Below the pieces are notes generated by a model that was given only the letters and a program-made list of their open reading frames with translations, was not told the DNA's origin and did not search any database. The translations under genes were made by a program, and so were the position numbers. A stretch of 64,000 nt of DNA from Thioalkalivibrio sulfidiphilus (GTDB lineage Bacteria; Pseudomonadota; Gammaproteobacteria; Ectothiorhodospirales; Ectothiorhodospiraceae). The stretch is taken from assembly GCF_000377945.1 (NCBI RefSeq), contig NZ_KB898932.1, positions 1-64,000 of the forward strand, written 5' to 3'. Below, one piece after another: positions 1 to 7,388 of the stretch. Each line of letters starts with the position of its first letter. Within the stretch, counting starts at the first letter, position 1.

Positions 1-155
1 CTGCGGCCGCCGATCTGCTCGCTGTGACGGGGCGTGCTCACTTCAGCCGGCTTGACGTAGTGTCGGCTACGCCGGCGCCGTCTTCCGCTGTGCGCGCCCC
101 GTCACAGCGGCATCTCGACGCCCTCGCTACGAACGGTGGTGAGATATGCGGGCTA
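1..155. repeat. Right part of a TAGCCCG-ended miniature element
   Basis: The stretch ends at 138-155 with GGTGAGATATGCGGGCTA, the same terminal sequence that bounds the complete element at 53198-53457. Inside is a long inverted repeat: CTGTGACGGGGCG near 20 pairs with CGCCCCGTCACAG near 102. The left end lies outside the window. No gene is convincing here; the open frames on the plus strand are antisense to the antiporter gene or read through the palindrome. The element lies about 60 bp beyond the stop of the last antiporter gene, so it may mark the end of that operon. Confidence 0.6.
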
Positions 156-214
156 GACAGGCCCGGGCATGTCGGCGGGCGTGATCCGGCAAGCGTGAGA
201 GAGGCCGGGAGCGC

Positions 215-1858
215 TCACGCCACGGGTCCTGAGATCCTCAACGAAAGGGCGGCCAACAGGAGCGCAATCACGAACATGAACAGCGTCCCGACGACGGACC
301 AGCGGTGCATGCGGCGTTCTACGTGGACCAGACCCGGGAGCAGCGCCGGGATGGCGGCCCTGGGACCGAAGGCCCTTGGCCGCCACGGCCATCGGATTGC
401 CGTAGCGGGTCTGGTGAACAATGCCATGTACAGCGCCAGGCCGAGGACTACAGGCCACAGGGCCGACAGAAGGGCCAACGGTCCGTTTGCCATGTCTCTG
501 ACATGCTCCGGCACCCAGGCCGTCCAGGGCAGCGCCAGCACGCAGACGATGCTGAACCCCCACGGCAGCCACGGACCCCGGGTCGGCAGGCCATCAGCTT
601 CGGGAGTCACCCAGAGGCTATGGAGAAAACGCGCCATGAGGAGCGTGGTACCGACGGCCCCGGCGGTGAGTAGCCATGGCAGCCATGCGCCTTGTCCAGC
701 CTCGATCACCGCGGCGTCCAGCGCCGCCTTGGCGAACCAGCCGCTGGTGAAGGGTGCGCCGGCCAGGGCAAGCGCAGGCAGACAAAGCAGCAGCCCAATC
801 CACCCACGCGCCTTGCCTTGGCTGTCCTGGAATAGCCCGGCACCGAGAAATAGTGCGGCTTTCGCCAGACCGTGATGCAAAACCAGCCAGGCGATGCCCA
901 GCCAGGCCAGGTGGCCAGCACCCGGGGACGTGAGGGCAAGACCGGCCAGCAGCGCGGCTAGGCCCATCTGGCTGACGCTGGACCATGCCAGAACCGTCTT
1001 GGGTTCTCGGCTGTTCAGGCCTGACGCGATGCCGTAGAAGACCGTCACGATCCCCAGAAACATTAACCATGGACCCCAGTCCGACAACAGCGGCCCGTGC
1101 GGCTCGCTCACCCGCCACCAGCCTAGAATGCCGGTCTTGATCATCACCCCGCTCAATACGGCGCTGGCCGGTACCGGCGCGACCGGATGGGCGCGGGGCA
1201 GCCAGGTGTGTACGCCCACTAGCCCCAGTTTGATGGCGAAACCGACGGCAAACAGCCCCAAGGTCAGCCCATGGTAAGACGCAAGTCCAAGGGCTGTTGC
1301 GGCTCCAGCGGCCACGGCCAGCAGTGCCACGGCGGTAAACAGGCACAGTTCCCCGAGGAACATCATGAACAGATACCATCGTCCTGCATTCAGGGCCTGG
1401 GGACTGCCCTGGTGGACCACCAGCCCATAGGCGGCAAAGGTCATCAGCGCGAACCCGAAGTAGAACACGAGCAGTTCCGCCGCCAGGATCAGGCTCAGGT
1501 TTCCGGCCAGCGCCAGCAACCAGCAGCCGGCGAAGACCGGGCTGCTGGACAATCCCCGGCGGCTGGCCGCAAACCAGCCGGCGAGACACCAGATCAACGC
1601 CGAGGGCAGGAGAAAGGCCCGGGCCACCTCGTCCATGCGAAACCCGGTCCCATAGAACAGGGCGGGCAGGGACAGCGTTGCCTCCGTGGGGGCCAAGAGC
1701 GCTGCTGCCAGGGCCGGCAGAGGCGCCCATGGGAGCAAGCCCAAGGCACGCCGTCTGACGCGGGCGATACAAAGAAGAGAGAGCGCCAGCCAGGGGGTGC
1801 CCAGAGCCAGAACCAACCACAGTGGGTCCGAGGATGCCAGCGGGATACCTCCGGTCAT
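215..1858 (-). CDS. Second MnhD/NuoN-like subunit of a Mrp-type Na+/H+ antiporter
   Basis: A 547-residue hydrophobic protein of the NuoL/M/N (proton-translocating complex I antiporter-like) family. A membrane-channel core containing KLGLVGVHTWLP, followed by a conserved PVPASAVLSGVMIKTG stretch, is typical of MnhD/NuoM subunits. The start ATG overlaps the stop of the preceding mnhD gene (ATGA, 4 bp), so the two are translationally coupled. Having two D-type subunits and no large MnhA is seen in non-canonical Mrp/Mbh-like complexes. It probably forms one ion channel of the complex in the cytoplasmic membrane. Whether it moves Na+ or H+ cannot be read from the sequence. Confidence 0.85.
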   Translation of the reverse strand: MTGGIPLASSDPLWLVLALGTPWLALSLLCIARVRRRALGLLPWAPLPALAAALLAPTEATLSLPALFYGTGFRMDEVARAFLLPSALIWCLAGWFAASRRGLSSSPVFAGCWLLALAGNLSLILAAELLVFYFGFALMTFAAYGLVVHQGSPQALNAGRWYLFMMFLGELCLFTAVALLAVAAGAATALGLASYHGLTLGLFAVGFAIKLGLVGVHTWLPRAHPVAPVPASAVLSGVMIKTGILGWWRVSEPHGPLLSDWGPWLMFLGIVTVFYGIASGLNSREPKTVLAWSSVSQMGLAALLAGLALTSPGAGHLAWLGIAWLVLHHGLAKAALFLGAGLFQDSQGKARGWIGLLLCLPALALAGAPFTSGWFAKAALDAAVIEAGQGAWLPWLLTAGAVGTTLLMARFLHSLWVTPEADGLPTRGPWLPWGFSIVCVLALPWTAWVPEHVRDMANGPLALLSALWPVVLGLALYMALFTRPATAIRWPWRPRAFGPRAAIPALLPGLVHVERRMHRWSVVGTLFMFVIALLLAALSLRISGPVA

Positions 1859-3297
1859 GGCGTGCTCCAGGTAGTGGCCAGCATGTCGGCCAGAGGCATC
1901 GGCAGGAAAGCGGGGATCCAGGCCCCCAGGGCCAGGGCCAGGGCCGTGAGCCCCATGGTCTGAAGGCCCCGAACGGAGGGCTGCGGGAAGTCACCCGTGA
2001 CCGGACCGGACAAGATCCGGAAAAGGTAGGCGGCGGTTAACAGGCTGCCCGCCAGGATGATGCCGGCCCAAAACCAGCTCTCGCCGACCAAGGCCCCTTG
2101 CAGCAGCCACCACTTGGCCAGAAAACCACCCGTTGGCGGCAGTCCCACCAGGCTGGCGGCTGCCAGGGCGATGGCCAGCCAGGCCAGTCCGGGTCCTGCG
2201 CCGGGCCCGCCCAGTCGGCCCACGCGGTCATGGCCCAGGCTGAGGGCGAGTATCCCGGCGGAGAGGAACAGCGCGGCCTTCGCCAGGCCGTGGCTCAGCA
2301 CCAGCACGACAGCGCCCTGCCAGGCCTGGGTGGCGAGGGCACCCGAGGCGGCGACGAGGGGGAAGGCCAGCAGGGCGTAACCGAGCTGAGACACCGTCGA
2401 GTAGGCAATCAGCATCTTCAGGCGACGCTGCAGCAGGGCCATGATGCCTCCCCAGAGGATGGCGCCTGCGCCCAGCAGGCCCAGGGTGACGGCCACGGGT
2501 TCGCTCAACAGCAGTGCGAAGGGGCCAAACCAGAGACGGACCAGCAGGTAGAAGGCGCCGGCCACCACCACGCCGGAGAGCGCCGCGCTGACGGCGACCG
2601 GGGCACGTCCGTGAGCGGCGGGCAGCCAGAAATGCAGTGGAAAAATTGCGCCCTTGAGCAGCAGCCCCGAGGTTACTAGAACCGCGCCCAGCAGGCTGAG
2701 CGCATCCGGGGCCAGTTTCTCATGCAACAGGGTCAGATCCAGGCTGCCGTGTTGGCCGTAGACCAGGGCGACCCCCATGAGAAACACACAGGAGCCTAGC
2801 AGAGTGGAAATGAAATAACGCCAAGCGGCGGTCAGGGCTGGCCCACCGGCCGTGGCGATCAGGGCCACTGCGGCAAGGGAGACCAGTTCCAGGGTGACAT
2901 AGAGATTAAACAGGTCGGCGGACAGGAACAGGGCATTGAGTCCGGTCCACAGAAACAGCCAGAGGGACCAGAACAGCGGGTCCTGCCCCGCGCCCTCAGC
3001 GACCCTGTAGACCCCCGCGCCGGTCATCACCAGGGCTGTCAGTAGAAGCAGGGTGACGCCCAGTCCGTCCACCTGCCAGCCGATCCCCAGGGGGGGTGTC
3101 CAGGCGCCCAGGGCCAGGCGCCAGGCGCCTTGACTGCCTACCAGCCAGAGGAGTGTCAGGGACGAGATGAGGACCACGGCGGCGGCGATCAGTGCCAGTG
3201 TGGCGCCGGCTCGCGGCAGGGCAAAGGCCCCCATGGCGGCAAACAGGGGCGCTGCCACCAGCAAAATGGCACCGCCCTGGAAGGCATCTCCGATCAC
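1855..3297 (-). CDS. mnhD: Na+/H+ antiporter subunit MnhD (MrpD)
   Basis: 480 residues from a GTG start at 3297 that overlaps the mnhC stop (GTGA); a longer open frame upstream is antisense noise over mnhC. The protein is polytopic and carries the family signatures KGAIFPLHFWLPAAHGRAPV (residues about 220-240) and a later HGLAKAALFL segment. MrpD is one of the two complex-I-like channel subunits of Mrp antiporters, which exchange Na+ for H+ at alkaline pH. It sits between mnhC and the second D-like gene, all overlapping by a few bases. A complex I or Mbh-type hydrogenase role is less likely because no hydrogenase or NADH module is nearby. Confidence 0.92.
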   Translation of the reverse strand: MIGDAFQGGAILLVAAPLFAAMGAFALPRAGATLALIAAAVVLISSLTLLWLVGSQGAWRLALGAWTPPLGIGWQVDGLGVTLLLLTALVMTGAGVYRVAEGAGQDPLFWSLWLFLWTGLNALFLSADLFNLYVTLELVSLAAVALIATAGGPALTAAWRYFISTLLGSCVFLMGVALVYGQHGSLDLTLLHEKLAPDALSLLGAVLVTSGLLLKGAIFPLHFWLPAAHGRAPVAVSAALSGVVVAGAFYLLVRLWFGPFALLLSEPVAVTLGLLGAGAILWGGIMALLQRRLKMLIAYSTVSQLGYALLAFPLVAASGALATQAWQGAVVLVLSHGLAKAALFLSAGILALSLGHDRVGRLGGPGAGPGLAWLAIALAAASLVGLPPTGGFLAKWWLLQGALVGESWFWAGIILAGSLLTAAYLFRILSGPVTGDFPQPSVRGLQTMGLTALALALGAWIPAFLPMPLADMLATTWSTP

Positions 3298-3572
3298 GAT
3301 CCCTTGCTTCCCCGGTCCGGGGCCTGCAGACGTACCGCCAAGGCCACGGCCACGGCCGTGGTGCTGACCGTGACCACGATCCCGGTCAGCACCATGGCAT
3401 GGGGTACCGGATCCAGCTCCGGTGCCAGCCGGGCTACGGTGACCAGCCAAAGAAACACGGCGGTGGATAGCACATTGAGGGCGAGGATCCGCCGCAGCAC
3501 ATTGCGTGACGCGAATACCCCGTACAAGGCCATGACGAACAGCCCGGTGGCCAGTAGGAGAAAGACCGTCAA
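3294..3572 (-). CDS. mnhC: Na+/H+ antiporter subunit MnhC (MrpC, NuoK-like)
   Basis: 92 residues with three predicted membrane helices, the size and layout of MnhC/NuoK. The conserved segment LNVLSTAVFLWLV in helix 2 and the DPVPHAMVLTGIVV motif before helix 3 are diagnostic for MnhC. It overlaps mnhB by 4 bp upstream and mnhD by 4 bp downstream, in the usual B-C-D order. It is a small membrane subunit of the antiporter complex. Confidence 0.93.
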   Translation of the reverse strand: MTVFLLLATGLFVMALYGVFASRNVLRRILALNVLSTAVFLWLVTVARLAPELDPVPHAMVLTGIVVTVSTTAVAVALAVRLQAPDRGSKGS

Positions 3573-4519
3573 GGCCGACCTCCGTCGCGCCAGCGCGCGG
3601 GTGGTTGCCCACCCAGGTACAGGGCGAACAGCAATAAGGCGATGGACAGGGCTGCAGCCACCTCCATCATCAGGATGATCCTTGCCGACCAGGCGGGCGG
3701 ATACTGAAAAAAGGCATAGCCCAGCAGCGGCGAAGCGCTGGCCACGGTCAGCATCATTCCCAGCCCCAGGAGCAGGATCCAGCGCCAGGGCCCCCGCTCC
3801 TCACTGGTGAGCCAGGGCGTCGCACCCGCCAGCAGCATCAGCACCCCGCCGGCGCCCATGACTGCGCCGGCGGGGAACGCGCCGCCCGCCGCGTGACTCC
3901 CACGCCAGAGCAGGTAAACGGAGATCAGGACGAAGGCGGGGAACAGTGCCCGGGCCAGGGAGGGCAGCGCCGGCGAAGGCATGACAGGCCCCGTGGACCA
4001 GGGCGAGGGACCCAATGACCAGATGGCCAGGGTGCCGAGGAGTAGCACACCGATTTCCAGCAGGGTGTCAAAGGCGCGGTAACTCAGCAGCACGGCGGTC
4101 ACGGGGTTGTTCACGCCGGTATCGGGCAGACTCAAGGCGACTAGCTCACCCAGGCCGGGCGCTGGCGGCTGCTGCGGACCCAGGTGCCACAAGAGCCAGG
4201 CAGCCAAGGACATGGATAACCCAAACAGGATCCAGAACAGGCCGGGAAGTCCATGCCGATGACGCAAGTTGCCGGCTCGCTTCCTGGGCAATCGTCCCAG
4301 TGCCGAGAGCAGCAGGGCGCCGGTAATCCCTGCACCGATGGCGGCTTCGGCGAGCGCAATGTCCGGTGCATCCAGGCGGACCCAGGTGAGCGCCATCAAC
4401 AGGCCGAAGATCATGAAACTGATGACTGCCCGGAAGAGGCTGGCGGCAAACATGGATTGCCAGGCCAGCCAGAGCAGCAGGGCGGCGAGCAGGATATCGA
4501 ACGCCAGCAGGGAGTTCAT
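3569..4519 (-). CDS. MbhD (DUF4040) + MnhB fusion subunit of the Mrp antiporter
   Basis: 316 residues. Residues 1-75 match the MbhD/DUF4040 domain that normally forms the C-terminal part of MnhA (AWQSMFAASLFRAVISFMIFG and DIALAEAAIGAG). After a linker, residues about 185-310 match MnhB (HAAGGAFPAGAVMGAGGVL). In canonical operons these pieces belong to MnhA and MnhB; here the MnhA tail is fused in front of MnhB and the large MnhA body is missing. The gene starts 3 bp after mnhG and overlaps mnhC. It should be an integral subunit that helps join the channel modules. Confidence 0.85.
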   Translation of the reverse strand: MNSLLAFDILLAALLLWLAWQSMFAASLFRAVISFMIFGLLMALTWVRLDAPDIALAEAAIGAGITGALLLSALGRLPRKRAGNLRHRHGLPGLFWILFGLSMSLAAWLLWHLGPQQPPAPGLGELVALSLPDTGVNNPVTAVLLSYRAFDTLLEIGVLLLGTLAIWSLGPSPWSTGPVMPSPALPSLARALFPAFVLISVYLLWRGSHAAGGAFPAGAVMGAGGVLMLLAGATPWLTSEERGPWRWILLLGLGMMLTVASASPLLGYAFFQYPPAWSARIILMMEVAAALSIALLLFALYLGGQPPARWRDGGRP

Positions 4520-4522
4520 GGG

Positions 4523-4822
4523 TCACAGGCCCCAGGGTTTGACACCCCTCGCCAGGGCGGTGCGAGCAATGAGCCCCGCCCCCGCGGCACTCGCGATGAG
4601 CATCAGCAACCAGATCGCCAGCATCTTCAGGGCCAGGGTCAGGCTGCCAGACTGAAGGCCAAGGCCCAGGCACACCAGGCCGAGACCGACGTTGTCTCCC
4701 TTGGCCAGCGCATGCAGCCGCGTATACACGTCGGGGAATCGCAACAATCCGAGCGTGCCGAGAAAGAAAAAGGGTATCCCGCAGAGGACAAGCACGAGGC
4801 CCAACCCTTCAATCAGCGTCAT
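4523..4822 (-). CDS. mnhG: Na+/H+ antiporter subunit MnhG (MrpG)
   Basis: 99 residues with the MnhG signature GTLGLLRFPDVYTRLHALAKGDNVG at residues about 22-46 and three hydrophobic segments. Length and helix layout are normal. Its ATG overlaps the mnhF stop by 4 bp, and mnhB follows after 3 bp. It is a small membrane subunit needed for antiporter assembly; its mechanistic role is not defined in the family. Confidence 0.93.
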   Translation of the reverse strand: MTLIEGLGLVLVLCGIPFFFLGTLGLLRFPDVYTRLHALAKGDNVGLGLVCLGLGLQSGSLTLALKMLAIWLLMLIASAAGAGLIARTALARGVKPWGL

Positions 4823-5097
4823 GCCCCCTCCCCCTTGGAGTCCCTGGCAATCCAGAGGCGGCTGACAAAGGTCACCACGGCGACGGCTGACAGCAGGGCA
4901 AAGACCAGGGCGATGTCCACAAGGCTGTCCTGCCCCGTGGCCGTGGCGAACAGCAGGAGGATCACCACGGCGGAGGTCGAGAACATCTCCGCAGCCAGCA
5001 TGCGATCGGCGGCTGTGGGTCCCTTCAGGACCCTGATCAGGCCGACGAGGATATTGAGTATCAGCAACACGCTGATGCCAAGATAGATGTCAGCCAT
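4819..5097 (-). CDS. mnhF: Na+/H+ antiporter subunit MnhF (MrpF)
   Basis: 92 residues from the ATG at 5097 (MADIYLG...); the upstream extension of the frame lies inside mnhE and is rejected. It carries the MnhF signature GPTAADRMLAAEM at residues about 26-38 and three membrane helices. It overlaps mnhE by 8 bp and mnhG by 4 bp. MrpF proteins are implicated in Na+ and bile-salt efflux as part of the complex. Confidence 0.92.
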   Translation of the reverse strand: MADIYLGISVLLILNILVGLIRVLKGPTAADRMLAAEMFSTSAVVILLLFATATGQDSLVDIALVFALLSAVAVVTFVSRLWIARDSKGEGA

Positions 5098-5575
5098 GAC
5101 GAGATGACTCCGGGTCCGAGGCGAACAGACGGTACACAACGCCCTCCAGCCGTTGCAACGCAGCCATGGTACGGGCGGGGTGGCTGAGTACATGAACGGT
5201 CATGGAGTGCTCTGTGATCCTGACGCACAATGTGCCCGGCATGAGATTGATGAGGTTGGCGAGAAATACCCTGCCCCGTCCCGGAGGAAGCAATGCCCAA
5301 GGGTAGTCCACCAGAGTGGGGAGAAGAGGCCGGCGGGGATGCAGCGCACGCCAGGCCACATCCAGTGCGCCGCGCAGGGAGAACACCACGAACACCGGCA
5401 CGAATGCCAGCAACGCCGTGGGGTGCCAAATCACACCGCGTTCGGGCGGGAACGGGTTGAACAGTGCCGCCAGCAGTATCGCCGGTAGCCCCCAGGCCCA
5501 GGAGGCGGCGGAACCGCCGCTCAGGACCCACCATAGGAAAGCGTAGACCGTCAATCGCTGGATAAAACCGGCCAT
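5090..5575 (-). CDS. mnhE: Na+/H+ antiporter subunit MnhE (MrpE)
   Basis: 161 residues starting at MAGFIQRL; 54 extra upstream codons of open frame look non-coding. Two N-terminal membrane helices are followed by the family motif LANLINLMPGTLCV near residues 105-118 and a cytoplasmic tail. This is the first gene of the E-F-G-(D+B)-C-D-D' order found in the non-canonical Mrp operons of several proteobacteria. A GAGGAG sequence lies about 11 nt before the ATG. No clear promoter was recognised in the 300 bp upstream. Confidence 0.88.
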   Translation of the reverse strand: MAGFIQRLTVYAFLWWVLSGGSAASWAWGLPAILLAALFNPFPPERGVIWHPTALLAFVPVFVVFSLRGALDVAWRALHPRRPLLPTLVDYPWALLPPGRGRVFLANLINLMPGTLCVRITEHSMTVHVLSHPARTMAALQRLEGVVYRLFASDPESSRHG

Positions 5576-5900
5576 GGCCAGTCGGTCTCCTCGCGCTGAT
5601 GTCCGGGTGGTTGAGTCACAGGAAATCCCACCTCGCCGGGATATGACAATCCCATTGGGTTTCGATCCGTGAGATCGGGATGGAGGGGCATCCATGTCGC
5701 GAACCGTGGCTGCTTTGCGAAGTGAACAGCATGGCATTGCTGTGGCGGCTTGAGAAGCCCGGATTAAACCCGAGATGGAATGCAGGTAGAACGGGTTTCT
5801 TGGTGTGTCAATCCGTTTCTTGAGGCCTGTGATTCACACAGAGCGCCATTGCGCTCAGTGAGCGATTTCGATGTCACTGATCTTTGCTCAGACGGGAAGG
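5576..5900. other. Intergenic region upstream of the antiporter operon
   Basis: No gene is convincing in these 325 bp. They should contain the promoter for the minus-strand mnh operon and the 3' end of the lipoprotein transcript. Visible structures are small: CTGTG...CACAG around 5827-5841 and a 6-bp stem GAGCGC/GCGCTC at 5841-5856, without a T-tract. I could not assign -35/-10 boxes with confidence. Confidence 0.4.
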
Positions 5901-6314
5901 TCATGGCCGCACACGATCAATCACGATGTTCAAGTCCGTGGTGCCGGCAGTGCTGACCGGCCCACTCTGCCCCTCCAGGTCCCCGGGTTGCGGCATGGCC
6001 TGCCCGGAGCGGGAGACGCGGGCCACGACAATCACCTCATCCACGGAAGAGAGCGCCGTGTCGGTCATGGCGTGGCTGTCGTCCAGCTGGAAGCGGTAAG
6101 GCAGATCGCTCACCTGAAGGCGCTGGATGGCCAGGGGCATGGGCGGTCCGGCGGGACGCCGGGCGAACAGGAAGACGGTTTCCTCGCCGGAGACCTGATC
6201 GGCCAGTTGCGGATCGAGGCTCACGGTACCGCTGATGCCCGTGGCGGGGCCCGAACCTCCGCAGGCCGCCAGCAGGAGGGAGAGCAGCAGGGCAAGGATC
6301 AAAGGTGCGCGCAT
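5901..6314 (-). CDS. Lipoprotein with a CcmI/CycH-like periplasmic domain
   Basis: 137 residues. An N-terminal signal ends in a lipobox LLAAC (C18), so the mature protein should be membrane-anchored in the periplasm. The rest resembles the C-terminal periplasmic domain of CcmI (CycH), the cytochrome c maturation subunit that presents apocytochrome: note VSLDPQLA, TVFLFARRPAGPPMPLAIQRL, SHAMTDTALSSVDEVIVVARVSRSG and MPQPGDLEG. CcmI itself has N-terminal membrane helices and TPR repeats, and these are absent. No ccm genes are nearby. It may chaperone c-type cytochromes or be a paralogue with another task. Confidence 0.75.
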   Translation of the reverse strand: MRAPLILALLLSLLLAACGGSGPATGISGTVSLDPQLADQVSGEETVFLFARRPAGPPMPLAIQRLQVSDLPYRFQLDDSHAMTDTALSSVDEVIVVARVSRSGQAMPQPGDLEGQSGPVSTAGTTDLNIVIDRVRP

Positions 6315-6402
6315 CTGGGGTCTCCGTCAGGACGTGAAAGGGAGCTGCAGTGTAACGTATCCGGCCATCAGTCCTCATGATGTCCACAGAGTGAATAGAC
6401 TC

Positions 6403-6549
6403 ATGCAGATACGCGAAGTCCGTCCCTATCCCATCGAACCGGAAGCGGCCTGGATGGTTAAGGCCCTGCGCCCGGGCCTGCTGGGTACGGTGCGTGGCCG
6501 GGTGGTGTGCGCGGATGTCATGAACCGGCCGGAATACTGGCGGGAGTAG
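6403..6549 (+). CDS. Possible 48-aa protein of unknown function
   Basis: An open frame of 48 codons beginning MQIREVRPYP and ending PEYWRE. It has a balanced composition with no long shadow gene opposite, but no recognisable domain and no clear ribosome-binding site. It could be a fragment of a larger lost gene. It lies between the divergent lipoprotein gene and a repeat element. Function unknown; existence uncertain. Confidence 0.3.
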   Translation: MQIREVRPYPIEPEAAWMVKALRPGLLGTVRGRVVCADVMNRPEYWRE

Positions 6550-6574
6550 CGGGCACAGTTTGTGCCGGCCATGG

Positions 6575-6834
6575 AAAGACAGTTTCTCTCGCGAAGGCGC
6601 TAAGACGCAAAGAAACCCCATTGAAAGCTCTTTTCCTTTGCGTCTTCGCGTCTTGGCGAGAGATCATGATTTTGGCTTTAAAGCCTTTCCTCTCACGGAG
6701 GCACGGGGCCACGGAGCAAAGCAATTCATTTGAAAAACCCCTGCGCCTCCGCGTCTCTGCGAGAGAAGCGGTTTTATGCTGGGAACAAACCCAAAGACAT
6801 GATGCTCTCGCGGAGGCGCAGGGACGCGGGGAAA
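6575..6834. repeat. Repeat element, GACGCAAAG/CTCTCACGGAGGC family, copy 1
   Basis: About 260 bp, nearly identical to 8959-9217. It is built of two consecutive imperfect palindromes: one from CTCTCGCGAAGGCGCTAAGACG to CTTCGCGTCTTGGCGAGAG, the other from CTCTCACGGAGGC to CCTCCGCGTCTCTGCGAGAG. The same vocabulary recurs at 16555-16740. It lies directly upstream of the 125-aa gene. Confidence 0.75.
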
Positions 6835-6930
6835 TGCATTTGTTCAGAAAGCACCGCCGCACCTGAGAGGATAGTATTGATTGGCTCTTTCGCGAAAATG
6901 AATGATCTGGCAGATTGACAAGGAACTCGA

Positions 6931-7308
6931 ATGAGCCTGACTGAGCAGAAGCGTGGCCACTATCTCGGAACAGAGATTGATGAGAAATGGTGGCGTCGTT
7001 ATTCCAAGGATGGTCTCTTGGCGCGCGGAAACGGCGAGTACTGGATCGACGCTTCTGCTTTAATCTTTAGACGATACATTACTGACCAGCCCATCATGAT
7101 CAACTTCCTGGATGTGATTGGCGTAAAAGTAGGAAAGTGGCACTCGGGTCGCTGGGTTTATGGTGTGCCTGTGGTCAAGGTCGTGTGGAATAAAGCGGGA
7201 ACACGACTCAGTTCAGGCTTTGTTTTATCCCGAGACGCGTCAGAGACCGAGGCATTGGTCCAGCAGTTAAGATCGATTCTCGATCAGCAGGCGACTAATC
7301 GTGACTGA
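6931..7308 (+). CDS. Hypothetical 125-aa protein
   Basis: 125 residues starting MSLTEQKRGHYLG with an AAGGA ribosome-binding site 6 nt upstream. No signal peptide or membrane helix. The alternating hydrophobic pattern in residues 45-110 (IMINFLDVIGVKVG, VVKVVWNK, LSSGFVLSRD) suggests a small beta-sandwich or PH-like fold, but this is only an impression. Its codons are visibly less GC-rich than those of surrounding genes. Together with the oxidoreductase downstream it sits between two copies of one repeat, which suggests acquisition as a unit. Confidence 0.7.
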   Translation: MSLTEQKRGHYLGTEIDEKWWRRYSKDGLLARGNGEYWIDASALIFRRYITDQPIMINFLDVIGVKVGKWHSGRWVYGVPVVKVVWNKAGTRLSSGFVLSRDASETEALVQQLRSILDQQATNRD

Positions 7309-7388
7309 GCTTGCTCATGCGGCAGATAACTTAATGCGGTCAGGGTGACGGTATCCCTGGGCGACTCGAAGCCTATCGGAGCACTGGT

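Noticed and set aside
6235-6402. Upstream extension of the possible 48-aa frame
   Set aside because: It runs antisense through the lipoprotein signal-peptide region and looks non-coding.
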